Shown one piece after another: positions 16,654-26,834 of a DNA stretch of 64,000 nt (positions are counted from its first letter, which is position 1; each line of letters opens with the position of its first letter). This DNA comes from an uncultured Anaeroplasma sp. Lineage in GTDB: Bacteria > Bacillota_I > Bacilli_A > Acholeplasmatales > Anaeroplasmataceae. A program made the translations under genes and the position numbers. The notes under the pieces are model-generated. The model did no database searches. It was not told where the DNA came from and saw nothing but the letters and a program-made list of their open reading frames with translations. Location of the stretch: contig CAKQBG010000002.1 of NCBI GenBank assembly GCA_934216145.1, forward strand, positions 1 to 64,000. Direction: 5' to 3'.

Positions 16654-18042
16654 ATGAAAAAAGAATATAGCATTATAAAACATACAATAATATTAACGTT
16701 TATATCAATGATTTTATTTACTATCTATACAATAGTTAATAAAAATACAGATAATAAGACTTCAACTATTATTTATATTATTGGAATGAATTTATATGGA
16801 ATATTCATTATGGTGAATTTAATTATTCATAAAAATACATTTTATGGTGTTAGTTCATTTATAATGACCTTTTTATTCTGTGAAAAAGGATTTTATAATT
16901 TTGATAATATTTCTTTATTGTTTGGTTTATTTATTTTTACAATTATAGGTTTTATTATTCACATTATAAAATATAAACCTAAATTATATTTAGGACATTT
17001 TACTCCCTCAACTTTATTTTTTATTCTATGTATAAGCCTATCCGGAATTGGTGTAAAGGAATATGATCCAAATTTTCAAGTATCAAATCCATGGTTTATG
17101 CCTTTTATTATTTTAGGTATAGGCTTAATAATAACTTTACTATTGAATTATTTTGAATGTACTAATGAATCAACATTAGAAGATGTCGCAACATATTTTA
17201 AAGGTTTTATTGTATTAATTGGATATGAAATTATTTTCTTAATATTAAATCTTGAAGGTGGATTTAATTATTATTTATCAACAAAGAGTTTAGGAATTGG
17301 AATAGGTAATATGAATACTGTGGCGATTATATTACAACTTACAATTCCCTTTATGCTTTATTTTTCATTTAAAAAGAATAAATTAATCAATACAATATTC
17401 TTTTATTTGAATTTATTTTTGATATTGTTAACAATATCTAGAGGTGCTATTTTGACAACTTTTGTTATTGTAGCTATTATGATAGTTTATTATTTTATTA
17501 AAGATTTTAAAAAATTAAAAGTTAATTTAATATTTCATTTAAGCTTTTTAACTTTTATAATTGTTAGTATCATTTTATATTTTGTTAAAAATCCATGTAA
17601 TTTTGAAGCTTTTTGGGAAAGATTTCTGTATGGAACGAATGACTTAACTGGAAGAACAATGATTTGGAAATATGTTTTTGAACATTGGAATGTCAATCCA
17701 ATATTTGGTATTGGTATTGTATCAAATAGTTATTGGCATTTTCATTGGGAAGGTTTCCAATTTGCTCATTCGACTATTATTCATACATTATGGATGTCTG
17801 GTATTGTTGGAATAATAGGTTTATTAGTTCATTTATTAGATAAATATTTGTATGTCATTAAAGAAAAAAAGTATGTTGGCTTAATGTTGATGTTCTATTT
17901 ATGTGCAGGTTTATATGGTTTATTTGATGTAACATATTATAATTTACATTTTACAACTTATTTATTAGTAATTATGTTTTTGTATAGCTCTAATGTTAGA
18001 ACAGATAATTTTAGAAAGGATGATTCTATATGTGCGGAATAG
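16654..18042 (+). CDS. O-antigen ligase / polymerase-like membrane protein (Wzy/WaaL)
   Basis: The 462-residue protein has about twelve membrane segments. The periplasm-facing loop with TGRTMIWKYVFEHWNVNP and the following FGIGIVSNSY and FAHSTIIHTLW segments is the O-antigen ligase (PF04932) signature. It would polymerise or attach lipid-linked repeat units at the outer face of the membrane. I start it at ATG 16654 with GGAGG at 16639-16643; the frame is open 36 bases further but without a site. It ends 13 bases inside glmS. Confidence 0.85.
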   Translation: MKKEYSIIKHTIILTFISMILFTIYTIVNKNTDNKTSTIIYIIGMNLYGIFIMVNLIIHKNTFYGVSSFIMTFLFCEKGFYNFDNISLLFGLFIFTIIGFIIHIIKYKPKLYLGHFTPSTLFFILCISLSGIGVKEYDPNFQVSNPWFMPFIILGIGLIITLLLNYFECTNESTLEDVATYFKGFIVLIGYEIIFLILNLEGGFNYYLSTKSLGIGIGNMNTVAIILQLTIPFMLYFSFKKNKLINTIFFYLNLFLILLTISRGAILTTFVIVAIMIVYYFIKDFKKLKVNLIFHLSFLTFIIVSIILYFVKNPCNFEAFWERFLYGTNDLTGRTMIWKYVFEHWNVNPIFGIGIVSNSYWHFHWEGFQFAHSTIIHTLWMSGIVGIIGLLVHLLDKYLYVIKEKKYVGLMLMFYLCAGLYGLFDVTYYNLHFTTYLLVIMFLYSSNVRTDNFRKDDSICAE

Positions 18043-19814
18043 TTGGATATATTGGTAATAATGATGCCCAAAAAATCATTTTAGATGGTTTAACTAATCT
18101 TGAATATAGAGGATATGATTCAGCAGGAATTGCCTTAGTAAAAGATAATTCCATTAATATTTTTAAAGATAAGGGAAGAGTAGAGCATTTAAGAGATATT
18201 ATCAATATGGATGGTATTTCCCATATTGGAATTGGTCATACTAGATGGGCTACTCATGGTGAACCAAATAAAATTAATTCTCACCCTCATATTTCTAATA
18301 GTGGTAGATTTGTATTAGTTCACAACGGAGTAATAGAAAATTACAAAAAATTAAAAAATTTGAAATTAAATGATTATAAATTTTATAGTGAAACTGATAG
18401 TGAAGTAATTGTTAATTTGATTGAACATTATGTTTTAGATAAAAAAATGACAGTAGAATCTGCAATTAGAAAAACAATGGTCAAACTAGATGGATCATAC
18501 GCATTATTAATTTTAGATAGAGACAATTTAGATAGAATTTATGTTGCTAAAAACAAAACACCGATGTTAATCGGTATTAGTGATGATGGAATGATAATGG
18601 CATCAGATACTGCGCCTTTAATTGGTCTTTGTGATAAGTATTGTGTTTTAGAAGATCATACTTTTGGTATTGTAAAAAAAGATTCTTTTGAATTATTTGA
18701 TATCATTGGAATGGAAAAAGAAAAAAGTATTTTTAAATTAAATTGTTCAAAAGATGATATCTCAAAAGGTGATTTTTCCCATTACATGTTAAAAGAAATT
18801 TATGATCAACCAGGAGTTATCAGGAATTTAATTTTGAATTATTTTGATGATGAGGAAATTAATATTGATTCTAAATTAATAAATTTAATTAGAAAATCAA
18901 ATAAGATCAATTTTGTTGCCTGTGGAACATCTATGTATGCTTCATATATGGCAAAGTATTTCTTTGAAAAACTTTGTGATATTCCAAGTGAGGTTTTTAT
19001 CGCAAGTGAGCTTGTTTATTCTACTCCATTAATTAAGGATAAGCCTTTATTTATTTTTTTATCTCAAAGTGGTGAAACTGCAGATTCAATTGCGGTTATG
19101 AAAAAATGCAAAAAGCAAGGGTATCCAGTAGTAGCTATAACTAATACTGAAATATCTACTATGGTAGGTCTAGCTGATTTCAATTTGAACATTTTTGCTG
19201 GAAAAGAAATGGCTGTTGCCTCAACCAAAGCTTATATAGCTCAAATTGTTACTTGTGCTATATTAGCTAAGGCAGTTTCTGGTAAGGAAACTAATTTAAA
19301 GAATAATCTAAATAGAGTAGCTTTAGCTATCGAAAAAATAATATCTGAAAAAGATGTTATTAAAGGGATTGCTAAAGAAATTGTTAATGCAACTGATATT
19401 TACTATATCGGTAGAGGTATTGATTATTGGGCATCTCTTGAGGCTGCTTTAAAATTAAAGGAAATATCATATATACATACAGAGGCATTTAGCTCTGGTG
19501 AATTAAAGCATGGTTCGATAGCTTTAATTGAAAAAAATACCCCAGTTATTGCTATATGTACACAAGAGGGTACAAATGCGATAGTTAGGTCTAATCTAAT
19601 TGAGACTAGATCTCGAGGGGCTAAAACATATGTTATTTCCCTTGAAAGTATGTCTCATCCTGATGATGATATTATCCTTCCTAATGTTGCACATTATTTA
19701 ACTCCATTAGTTTCTGTTGTTGTATGTCAGCTTTTAGCATATTATACTGCAGTATTAAAGGGTAATGATGTAGATAAACCTAAAAATTTAGCTAAAGCTG
19801 TTACAGTAGAATAG
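18030..19814 (+). CDS. glmS: Glutamine-fructose-6-phosphate aminotransferase
   Basis: The 594-residue enzyme makes glucosamine-6-phosphate, the first step to UDP-GlcNAc. The glutaminase domain begins with the catalytic Cys2 in MCGIVGYIG; HTRWATHG and the later two SIS domains (SQSGETADS; VASTKAY) are present, and the C terminus ends in KAVTVE as in all GlmS. The start ATG lies inside the preceding gene with AAAGGAT just upstream. Its place in a polysaccharide operon suggests a dedicated supply of amino sugars. I do not see a glmS ribozyme in front of it: there is no intergenic room. Confidence 0.96.
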   Translation: MCGIVGYIGNNDAQKIILDGLTNLEYRGYDSAGIALVKDNSINIFKDKGRVEHLRDIINMDGISHIGIGHTRWATHGEPNKINSHPHISNSGRFVLVHNGVIENYKKLKNLKLNDYKFYSETDSEVIVNLIEHYVLDKKMTVESAIRKTMVKLDGSYALLILDRDNLDRIYVAKNKTPMLIGISDDGMIMASDTAPLIGLCDKYCVLEDHTFGIVKKDSFELFDIIGMEKEKSIFKLNCSKDDISKGDFSHYMLKEIYDQPGVIRNLILNYFDDEEINIDSKLINLIRKSNKINFVACGTSMYASYMAKYFFEKLCDIPSEVFIASELVYSTPLIKDKPLFIFLSQSGETADSIAVMKKCKKQGYPVVAITNTEISTMVGLADFNLNIFAGKEMAVASTKAYIAQIVTCAILAKAVSGKETNLKNNLNRVALAIEKIISEKDVIKGIAKEIVNATDIYYIGRGIDYWASLEAALKLKEISYIHTEAFSSGELKHGSIALIEKNTPVIAICTQEGTNAIVRSNLIETRSRGAKTYVISLESMSHPDDDIILPNVAHYLTPLVSVVVCQLLAYYTAVLKGNDVDKPKNLAKAVTVE

Positions 19815-19823
19815 GAGAATTTT

Positions 19824-21707
19824 ATGAATAGAAAAATTATTTATAATATTACATTAATTCTTGCAGATTATTTAGCATTCTTTTTGTTTTCAATTTTAGG
19901 ATGTTTATTAATCACAATGGATTTTTCAAATATTACATATCATTTTATTATTTCAGTTTTAATTATTTCTACAATAAAGGTAATAGTATCATATGTATCA
20001 GGAACATATAATTATTTATGGATGTATTCTATAAGAAGAAATCTAACTAGATTAATTATAATAACTTTTACATTAGATAATATTTTATTAATTATATCAT
20101 TTATTCCATATATTAATAAATATACAGGTTATAAGACATCAATGTATATTAGTGTAATGCTTATGGAATTTGCTTATATTGTTATATCTAGATATGCTTT
20201 ATCTGTTTATTTTGCCCATTTTTATAAAAGAGAAAAAATAGATACGGGAAAAACTCAAATTAGAACTGTTATCATTGGAGCTGGTGCTGCAGGAGCTTTA
20301 GTTCAAAATGAATTAGGTAGAACAAAAGAATTCGGATATAAGATTGTAGGATTTGTTGATGATTCAATTGAGAAGCACGGAACATTAATTAATGGAGTAA
20401 GGGTTTATGGACCTATTAGTGAAATTAATAATATAGTAAAAAAATTAAATGCTAAAAGAATAGTTATTGCGGTTCCATCTTTAGGTATTAATAAAATAAA
20501 AGAAATAACAAATATAATTGAATATAAAGATATTACAGTTGAAATCGTTCCTGATAAAACAAAGCTTTTACAATCTGATATTACATCAACAATACGTAAG
20601 GTTGAAATTGCCGATTTATTAGGTAGAAAGCCACTTGATGTTATTGATGATCATACATATCAATTTTATAAAGATAAAGTTGTTTTAGTGACTGGTGGAG
20701 GAGGCTCAATTGGGTCTGAATTATGTAGACAGGTTGCTAAAATGAATCCAAAACAAATCATTATTTTAGATATTTATGAGAATTGTGCATATGAGATACA
20801 ACAGGAATTAAAAATGAAATACGGAAAAGATTTTAACCTTCAGGTTGAAATACTTTCTATAACTAATAAACCAGCTTTAGAAAGAATATTTAAAAAATAT
20901 AGACCTAATATAGTTGTTATGGCTGCAGCTCATAAACATGTACCGTTAATGGAGCATAATATTATTGAAGCAGTCGAAAATAATGTATTTGGTACTTTAA
21001 ATACAGTATTACTTGCTGAAAAATATAAAGTTGATAGAGTTCATATGGTTTCAACAGATAAAGCTGTAAACCCAACCTCTGTTATGGGTGCGACAAAGCG
21101 TATTTGTGAAATGATTGTTCAATCTCATTCAACAAAAGAACAACATACTACCTTTAGTGCTACTCGTTTTGGTAATGTTTTAGGTAGTGCTGGATCTGTT
21201 ATACCACTTTTTAAGCGTCAAATTGAAAATGGTGGTCCAGTTACATTAACTGATTATAGAATTATTAGATACTTTATGACTATTCCCGAGGCATCTCAAT
21301 TAGTTTTACAATCAGCATCTATGGCTAAAAATGGTGAATTATTTGTTCTTGATATGGGTGAACCTGTAAAAATTTATGATTTAGCTAAAAATTTAATTAG
21401 ATTATCAGGTTATGAACCTGATAAGGATATAAAGATAATTGAAACAGGTTTAAGACCTGGTGAAAAATTATATGAAGAATTATTAGTTAAAACTGAGGAA
21501 TTAGATAAAACAGATAATTCAATGATATTTATTGAAAGAGATAAACCAATGTCTTTATCTTTAGTAGAAGATATGCTTACTAAACTAAAAGAAGGAATTG
21601 AAATTGGTGATGATTCAAATATGAGAAATATCATTAAAAGTGTAGTTCCTACTTTTATAGAAAAAGAAGAAGCAAATAAAAACTTTGATGGAAAAGAAGT
21701 AAAGTAA
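19824..21707 (+). CDS. UDP-GlcNAc 4,6-dehydratase-like protein (CapD/PglF type)
   Basis: The 627-residue membrane protein has four or five N-terminal membrane segments (about residues 1-130), a first nucleotide-binding fold (VIIGAGAAGA at about residue 150), and a C-terminal SDR domain (TGGGGSIGSE; STDKAVNPTSVMGATKR, where Met replaces the usual catalytic Tyr as in PglF/WbpM). It would convert UDP-GlcNAc to the 4-keto-6-deoxy sugar. The next genes, an aminotransferase and a PglC-like transferase, fit a route to a diamino-trideoxy or related amino sugar as the first residue of the chain. Confidence 0.93.
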   Translation: MNRKIIYNITLILADYLAFFLFSILGCLLITMDFSNITYHFIISVLIISTIKVIVSYVSGTYNYLWMYSIRRNLTRLIIITFTLDNILLIISFIPYINKYTGYKTSMYISVMLMEFAYIVISRYALSVYFAHFYKREKIDTGKTQIRTVIIGAGAAGALVQNELGRTKEFGYKIVGFVDDSIEKHGTLINGVRVYGPISEINNIVKKLNAKRIVIAVPSLGINKIKEITNIIEYKDITVEIVPDKTKLLQSDITSTIRKVEIADLLGRKPLDVIDDHTYQFYKDKVVLVTGGGGSIGSELCRQVAKMNPKQIIILDIYENCAYEIQQELKMKYGKDFNLQVEILSITNKPALERIFKKYRPNIVVMAAAHKHVPLMEHNIIEAVENNVFGTLNTVLLAEKYKVDRVHMVSTDKAVNPTSVMGATKRICEMIVQSHSTKEQHTTFSATRFGNVLGSAGSVIPLFKRQIENGGPVTLTDYRIIRYFMTIPEASQLVLQSASMAKNGELFVLDMGEPVKIYDLAKNLIRLSGYEPDKDIKIIETGLRPGEKLYEELLVKTEELDKTDNSMIFIERDKPMSLSLVEDMLTKLKEGIEIGDDSNMRNIIKSVVPTFIEKEEANKNFDGKEVK

Positions 21708-21719
21708 AGGAGTTTTCTT

Positions 21720-22985
21720 ATGAGTGATAATAAATTAAAGAAAATGAATATACCATTTTCACCTCCTGATATTACAGAACGTGAAATTGAGGAAGTAGGT
21801 AATGCTTTAAGATCCGGTTGGATTACAACAGGACCTAGAACTAAAAAATTAGAAAAATTAATTGCAAATTATGTAGGAGTAGGATTAGAAAAAGAAACAC
21901 CTAGATGTGTTTGCCTAAATTCCCAAACAGCATGCCAGGAAATGGCTCTTCATTTACTAGGAATTGGTGAGGGGGATGAAGTAATTGTCCCTGCCTACAC
22001 ATATACAGCTTCTGCCTCAGTAATTGCACATGTTGGGGCTAAAATTGTAATGATTGACTCAATGAAGGATTCATTTGAGATGGATTATAATTTAGTTGAG
22101 GAAGCTATTACAGAAAAAACAAAAGCAATTATTCCTGTAGATTTAGGTGGAGTACCTTGTGATTATGATAGATTATTTGAAATAGTAAATAGAAAGAAAA
22201 ATCTATTTAAACCAAATAATAAGATTCAAGCATCTATTGGTAGAATAGCTATAATGGCAGATACAGCACACTCATTTGGAGGAAGAATCGGAAATGTTAT
22301 GTGTGGTAATATTGCTGATTTTTCTTCATTTAGCTTTCATGCTGTAAAAAATTTCACAACAGCTGAGGGTGGAGCTTTAACCTGGAAGCATATTGAGGGA
22401 ATTGATGATGAAGAAATTTATCATAAGCTTCAATTATTTTCTTTACATGGCCAATCAAAAGATGCATTAAAGAAAAATCAACCTGGTCAGTGGGAATATG
22501 ATATTATTGGTACTTGGTATAAATGTAATATGACTGATGTTGTTGCCGCAATAGGACTTGTTCAATTTGAAAGATATCCTGAGATGTTATTAAAAAGAAA
22601 AAACATTATTGAAAAATACAATAATGCTTTTAAAGATTTAGGTGTTATAGGATTAGATCATTATAATGAAAGACATACTTCATCAGGTCATTTATATATT
22701 AGTAGAGTATTTAAGAAAAATGGAAATCCTATTTCTGATAATGAAAGAAGAGAAATAATTATTAAAATGGCAGAAAGAGGAATTTCTTGTAATGTACATT
22801 ATAAGCCTCTTCCTATGCATACTGCGTATAAGAATTTAGGATTTGATATTAATAATTATCCAAATGCTTATAATCATTATTTAAATGAAATTACTCTTCC
22901 TTTATATACGACATTAACAGATGATGAAGTAGATTATATTATTGAATGTTATAAGGATATATTAAAAGATTATGTTAATATGTAA
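21720..22985 (+). CDS. DegT/DnrJ/EryC1-family sugar aminotransferase
   Basis: The 421-residue PLP enzyme transfers an amino group to a keto sugar nucleotide. The PLP lysine is in FHAVKNFTTAEGGAL and the phosphate region is in ADTAHSFGG. It probably acts on the 4-keto product of the dehydratase encoded upstream, as PglE does. AAAGGAG precedes ATG 21720. It overlaps the next gene by 14 bases. Confidence 0.93.
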   Translation: MSDNKLKKMNIPFSPPDITEREIEEVGNALRSGWITTGPRTKKLEKLIANYVGVGLEKETPRCVCLNSQTACQEMALHLLGIGEGDEVIVPAYTYTASASVIAHVGAKIVMIDSMKDSFEMDYNLVEEAITEKTKAIIPVDLGGVPCDYDRLFEIVNRKKNLFKPNNKIQASIGRIAIMADTAHSFGGRIGNVMCGNIADFSSFSFHAVKNFTTAEGGALTWKHIEGIDDEEIYHKLQLFSLHGQSKDALKKNQPGQWEYDIIGTWYKCNMTDVVAAIGLVQFERYPEMLLKRKNIIEKYNNAFKDLGVIGLDHYNERHTSSGHLYISRVFKKNGNPISDNERREIIIKMAERGISCNVHYKPLPMHTAYKNLGFDINNYPNAYNHYLNEITLPLYTTLTDDEVDYIIECYKDILKDYVNM

Positions 22986-23652
22986 ATGGGATAAACTTCC
23001 AAAAAACTTACAACTTGATGAAGTAAAACCATATTGGGAAAAATTAAGAAAAAGAAATTGGAATTTGTTTTGGAAAAGAGTATTTGATATTGTAATATCA
23101 GGAATATTCTTAATATTACTTTCTCCTCTTTTCTTAATTTTAGCAATATTAATTAAAATTGATAGTAAAGGACCTGTTTTTTATAGGCAGGTTAGAATTA
23201 CTCAATATGGAAAAAATTTTAGAATTCATAAATTTAGAAGTATGACTGTTGGTGCTGATAAAGGAAGCTTAGTTACAGTAAAAAATGATACAAGAGTAAC
23301 AAGAATCGGAAAAGTCATCAGAAAATGTAAGCTTGATGAATTATCACAATTAATTGATGTCTTCATTGGCACAATGACTTTTGTTGGTACTAGACCAGAA
23401 GTTGAAAAATATGTAAATAACTATTCAAATGAAATGCTAGCTACATTATTATTACCTGCTGGTATAACTAGCTTAGCAAGTGTTAAATTTAAAGATGAAA
23501 ATGAATTAATAGATAATGCTAAAGATGTAGATAAAGTCTATATTGAAAATGTATTACCTGAAAAAATGAAATATAACCTAGAAGAATTAACAAAAGAAGG
23601 AATGTTTCATGATATTAAGGTAATTATTATGACTGTTTTAGCAATTTTTTAA
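22972..23652 (+). CDS. Initiating sugar-1-phosphate transferase (PglC-like)
   Basis: The 226-residue monotopic enzyme puts the first sugar phosphate on undecaprenyl phosphate. One hydrophobic re-entrant helix at about residues 36-60 is followed by KGPVFYRQVR, the HKFRSM segment, and the KLDELSQLIDVFIGTMTFVG catalytic core with its Asp-Glu pair. It is of the short PglC type, unlike the second initiating transferase at 36897. ATG 22972 lies within the aminotransferase gene; its ribosome binding site is weak. Confidence 0.92.
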   Translation: MLICKWDKLPKNLQLDEVKPYWEKLRKRNWNLFWKRVFDIVISGIFLILLSPLFLILAILIKIDSKGPVFYRQVRITQYGKNFRIHKFRSMTVGADKGSLVTVKNDTRVTRIGKVIRKCKLDELSQLIDVFIGTMTFVGTRPEVEKYVNNYSNEMLATLLLPAGITSLASVKFKDENELIDNAKDVDKVYIENVLPEKMKYNLEELTKEGMFHDIKVIIMTVLAIF

Positions 23653-23662
23653 AGGAGGATAT

Positions 23663-24433
23663 ATGATTAGAGGATTAGTTTCAATAATTATGCCATCATG
23701 GAATACAGCTAAATGGATAGCTGAATCCATTGAGTCGGTAATTAATCAAACATATAAGAATTGGGAATTAATTATAGTTGATGATTGTTCAACTGATAAT
23801 ACTGAGGAAATAGTTAAATCCTTTAATGATGATAGAATTATTTTTATAAAAAATGAAAAGAATAGTGGAGCAGCCCTAACTCGTAATAGAGCCTTAAGAG
23901 AGGCTAAAGGTGAGTGGATTGCCTTCTTAGACTCTGATGATTTATGGAAGCCTAATAAGCTTCTACATCAAATTAATTTTATGAATGAAAATGGTTATAC
24001 ATTTTCATATCATGAATATGAAAAAATTGATGAAGAATCAAAGAAATTAAATATTTATGTATCAGGACCTAAAAAGGTTACAAAAAGAAAAATGTATAAT
24101 TATGGCTATCCTGGATGTCTAACATTTATGTATAGTGCTAAAAAGCATGGAGTTGTTCAAATAAAGGATATAAAAAAGAACAATGATTATGCAATACTTT
24201 TAATATTGTGTAAAACTGATACATGTTATTTATTAGAAGAAAATTTAGCAGACTATAGAATTAGAAAAAAATCTATTTCTCATGATAAATTAAGAAAAAA
24301 GCTAAAAAGTCATTATGATTTATTTCATCTATGTGATGAAAAAAATCCTATATTAGCTTTTTGGTATGCATCATGGAATATGTTCTACGGAATACTAAAA
24401 AAGAAGAAATATGAGAAAAAAATAGGTGAATAG
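23663..24433 (+). CDS. Family 2 glycosyltransferase
   Basis: The 256-residue GT-A-fold enzyme begins with SIIMPSWNTAKWIAESIESV and has DDCSTDNT and the metal-binding AFLDSDDLW motif. It adds one sugar to the lipid-linked repeat unit at the cytoplasmic face. AAAGGAGG precedes ATG 23663. It overlaps the ribosome binding site of the next gene. Confidence 0.92.
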   Translation: MIRGLVSIIMPSWNTAKWIAESIESVINQTYKNWELIIVDDCSTDNTEEIVKSFNDDRIIFIKNEKNSGAALTRNRALREAKGEWIAFLDSDDLWKPNKLLHQINFMNENGYTFSYHEYEKIDEESKKLNIYVSGPKKVTKRKMYNYGYPGCLTFMYSAKKHGVVQIKDIKKNNDYAILLILCKTDTCYLLEENLADYRIRKKSISHDKLRKKLKSHYDLFHLCDEKNPILAFWYASWNMFYGILKKKKYEKKIGE

Positions 24434-24434
24434 T

Positions 24435-25514
24435 ATGAGAGTTATGTTATTGTCAGCTGCGAATAATGTTCATACTGTCAGATGGGCCAATGCTATATCT
24501 GAAAGAGGAAATGATGTTTATGTAGTTTCTTGTTCGGACCACAAGGAAGCTAATAACAAATTCAACTCTAATATTACAAAAATTTATTTAAAATATTCTT
24601 CAGGGCTTGGTTATTATCTAAATCGAAATCAGTTAAGAAAAATAATAAAAACAATTAAACCTGATATTGTTAATGTTCATTATGCAAGTGGCTATGGAAC
24701 ACTTGCAAGAATATCAAAAATTAATAATTATTTACTCAATTTATGGGGTAGTGATATTTTCTTATATCCTAAAATTAATAAATTTAATAAATATATATTA
24801 ACTAAAAATTTAAAATATGCCCCTCATATTGCATCTACTAGCCATTGTATGGCAAATGAGGCCAAATTATATGTTAATAAAGATATGTATATTACTCCAT
24901 TTGGAATTGATTTAAACAAAATAAAATATCATGAACATGAAATAAAAGATAATACATTTAAAATTTGTACAGTTAAAACATTAGAAGAAGTATATGGAAT
25001 TGATGTATTAATAAAAGCAGTAGCTTTATTAATTAATAAATTAAAAGATAATAATATTAATATAAATATTAAGTATGATATTTATGGAAAGGGTGATTTA
25101 CATGACTCTTTAAATGAACTTATTTCATCACTTAATATGAATGATAATATTAGATTAATGGGATATATTGAAAATAATAAGCTCGGAGATGTTTTAACTC
25201 AATATAACGCCTTCATTTTAGGTTCAAGAAGTGAAAGCTTCGGGGTTTCCGCAATTGAGGCTATGGCAGCGGGACTAGTAGTTATCGCAACAGATGCGAA
25301 AGGGTTTACTGAAGTGATTGAAAATAATCATGATGGATTTATCGTAAAAAGAGATCATCCAGAAGAAATAGCTGATAAGCTTTATGAGCTAATTCAAAAT
25401 CCAAAAATAATTAAGGATATAGGATATAATGCTTATATTTCTGTTAAAGAAAAATATGATTGGAATGAAAGTGTAACAAATATGTTAAACATTTATTCTA
25501 AAATTTTAAAATAA
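24435..25514 (+). CDS. Family 4 glycosyltransferase
   Basis: A GT-B-fold retaining glycosyltransferase of 359 residues. The C-terminal donor-binding segment has SRSESFGVSAIEAMAAGLVVIATDAKGFTE, with the EX7E pattern. I start it at ATG 24435 with AGGTGA at 24423-24428; an in-frame GTG three codons upstream is inside that site. Sugar donor unknown. Confidence 0.9.
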   Translation: MRVMLLSAANNVHTVRWANAISERGNDVYVVSCSDHKEANNKFNSNITKIYLKYSSGLGYYLNRNQLRKIIKTIKPDIVNVHYASGYGTLARISKINNYLLNLWGSDIFLYPKINKFNKYILTKNLKYAPHIASTSHCMANEAKLYVNKDMYITPFGIDLNKIKYHEHEIKDNTFKICTVKTLEEVYGIDVLIKAVALLINKLKDNNININIKYDIYGKGDLHDSLNELISSLNMNDNIRLMGYIENNKLGDVLTQYNAFILGSRSESFGVSAIEAMAAGLVVIATDAKGFTEVIENNHDGFIVKRDHPEEIADKLYELIQNPKIIKDIGYNAYISVKEKYDWNESVTNMLNIYSKILK

Positions 25515-25532
25515 AATAAAAGGAGGGATATA

Positions 25533-26834
25533 ATGGCATTTACATTATCAGTTTTATGCCTTGTATTAAATATATATTTTTACAAAAAAGAAAGTATAAA
25601 AAATATTTATTTTACACCACTTTTTTGTATTGCGATACCATATTCTATAATTATGCTGTTTGTTTCAATATACGATTTGATTGATTTCAATAAAGCATAT
25701 AAAATGTCATATATGGTTCCTCTAGTTAGTATATTAATATTTTCTTTATTTATCATTATTGGTATTTTATTAAAATTTAATTTTGAAAAAAAATATCCAT
25801 ATTTAAAAGAAAAAGAGATAATTTGTAAAAAGAATGATAAGGATATTATAAGAAAAAGAAAGAGTATTTTTCATGGAGTAATATATGATTTAGAAAAAGA
25901 AAAAATATTAATTTCTTTAGTATATATATCTTTTGTTATTATAGCTATTATTTACTTTATAAAATATGGATTTCATATAATATCAACTGTTGATTTTAAA
26001 AATTTCTTTTCATCCGGTATTCAAGGACATTTAGTTAATGTTATTACTGCTTTATTACTAATAATTTTTTCATTTAAGAAATTTTATTATACAAAAATAG
26101 TTTGTTTATTTTGGATTATCTTTTTAGCATTAGGAAATGCAAAATATTTAATGTTAATGTATGCAATGACATTATTAATTATATTTGCTGTACAATATTA
26201 TAAATCATTTTCTATGAAGAAAATGTTTATATTATTAATAGTTATTGCCTCATTCTTTATAATGACATATTTTTTAAGATTTATTATTGCAGGCACTTCA
26301 ATATTAGATATTAATTATAAATTCTTATTTGATCATTTCTATTATTATTTAGTTGGAAGTTTTTATTCTTTTTCAAAGGTATTAACTGAATATTTCCCTC
26401 CAACAGATAATATTGGTTATGGAATTGTATTTGCTCCAATCATAAATGTATTTAGACTTTTATGTGGAAATAGAAATTTCATTTCTCCAATTTCTAGATT
26501 CATTTCCGTTGAGATTAATAGTAATTATACAGAAACTAATGTTTATACTCTTTTTGGTGCGATTTATTTTGAAACTAATATTTATTTTATGTTAATATGT
26601 GTTATCGCAATTGCGATAATTGCCTATTTCTTATACTATAATTTTTTGATTAGAAAAAAACAAAGTTTATTAATTATTTTTAGTTTCTTTTTATCAACCT
26701 TGTTTTATTCATTCTTTAATTGTTTTTATGGAGTATCTAATTTAATTGAAATAATAGTACTTTTATTGATAATAACACAAGTTTGTAAAGGAGGTATCCC
26801 TTATGCCAAAGAAAGAAATTTATTATGTTTCTGA
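25533..26834 (+). CDS. Oligosaccharide repeat unit polymerase-like membrane protein (Wzy)
   Basis: The 433-residue protein has about ten membrane segments, a long loop at about residues 270-340, and low sequence conservation, as is usual for Wzy. AAAGGAGG lies in front of ATG 25533. It is the second polymerase/ligase-type protein of block A, next to a flippase. Either this one or the protein at 16654 could be the true polymerase. Confidence 0.75.
   Translation: MAFTLSVLCLVLNIYFYKKESIKNIYFTPLFCIAIPYSIIMLFVSIYDLIDFNKAYKMSYMVPLVSILIFSLFIIIGILLKFNFEKKYPYLKEKEIICKKNDKDIIRKRKSIFHGVIYDLEKEKILISLVYISFVIIAIIYFIKYGFHIISTVDFKNFFSSGIQGHLVNVITALLLIIFSFKKFYYTKIVCLFWIIFLALGNAKYLMLMYAMTLLIIFAVQYYKSFSMKKMFILLIVIASFFIMTYFLRFIIAGTSILDINYKFLFDHFYYYLVGSFYSFSKVLTEYFPPTDNIGYGIVFAPIINVFRLLCGNRNFISPISRFISVEINSNYTETNVYTLFGAIYFETNIYFMLICVIAIAIIAYFLYYNFLIRKKQSLLIIFSFFLSTLFYSFFNCFYGVSNLIEIIVLLLIITQVCKGGIPYAKERNLLCF

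Noticed and set aside
18000-18029. glmS ribozyme
   Set aside because: The glmS start lies inside the preceding gene, so there is no room for the ribozyme and no matching core was seen.
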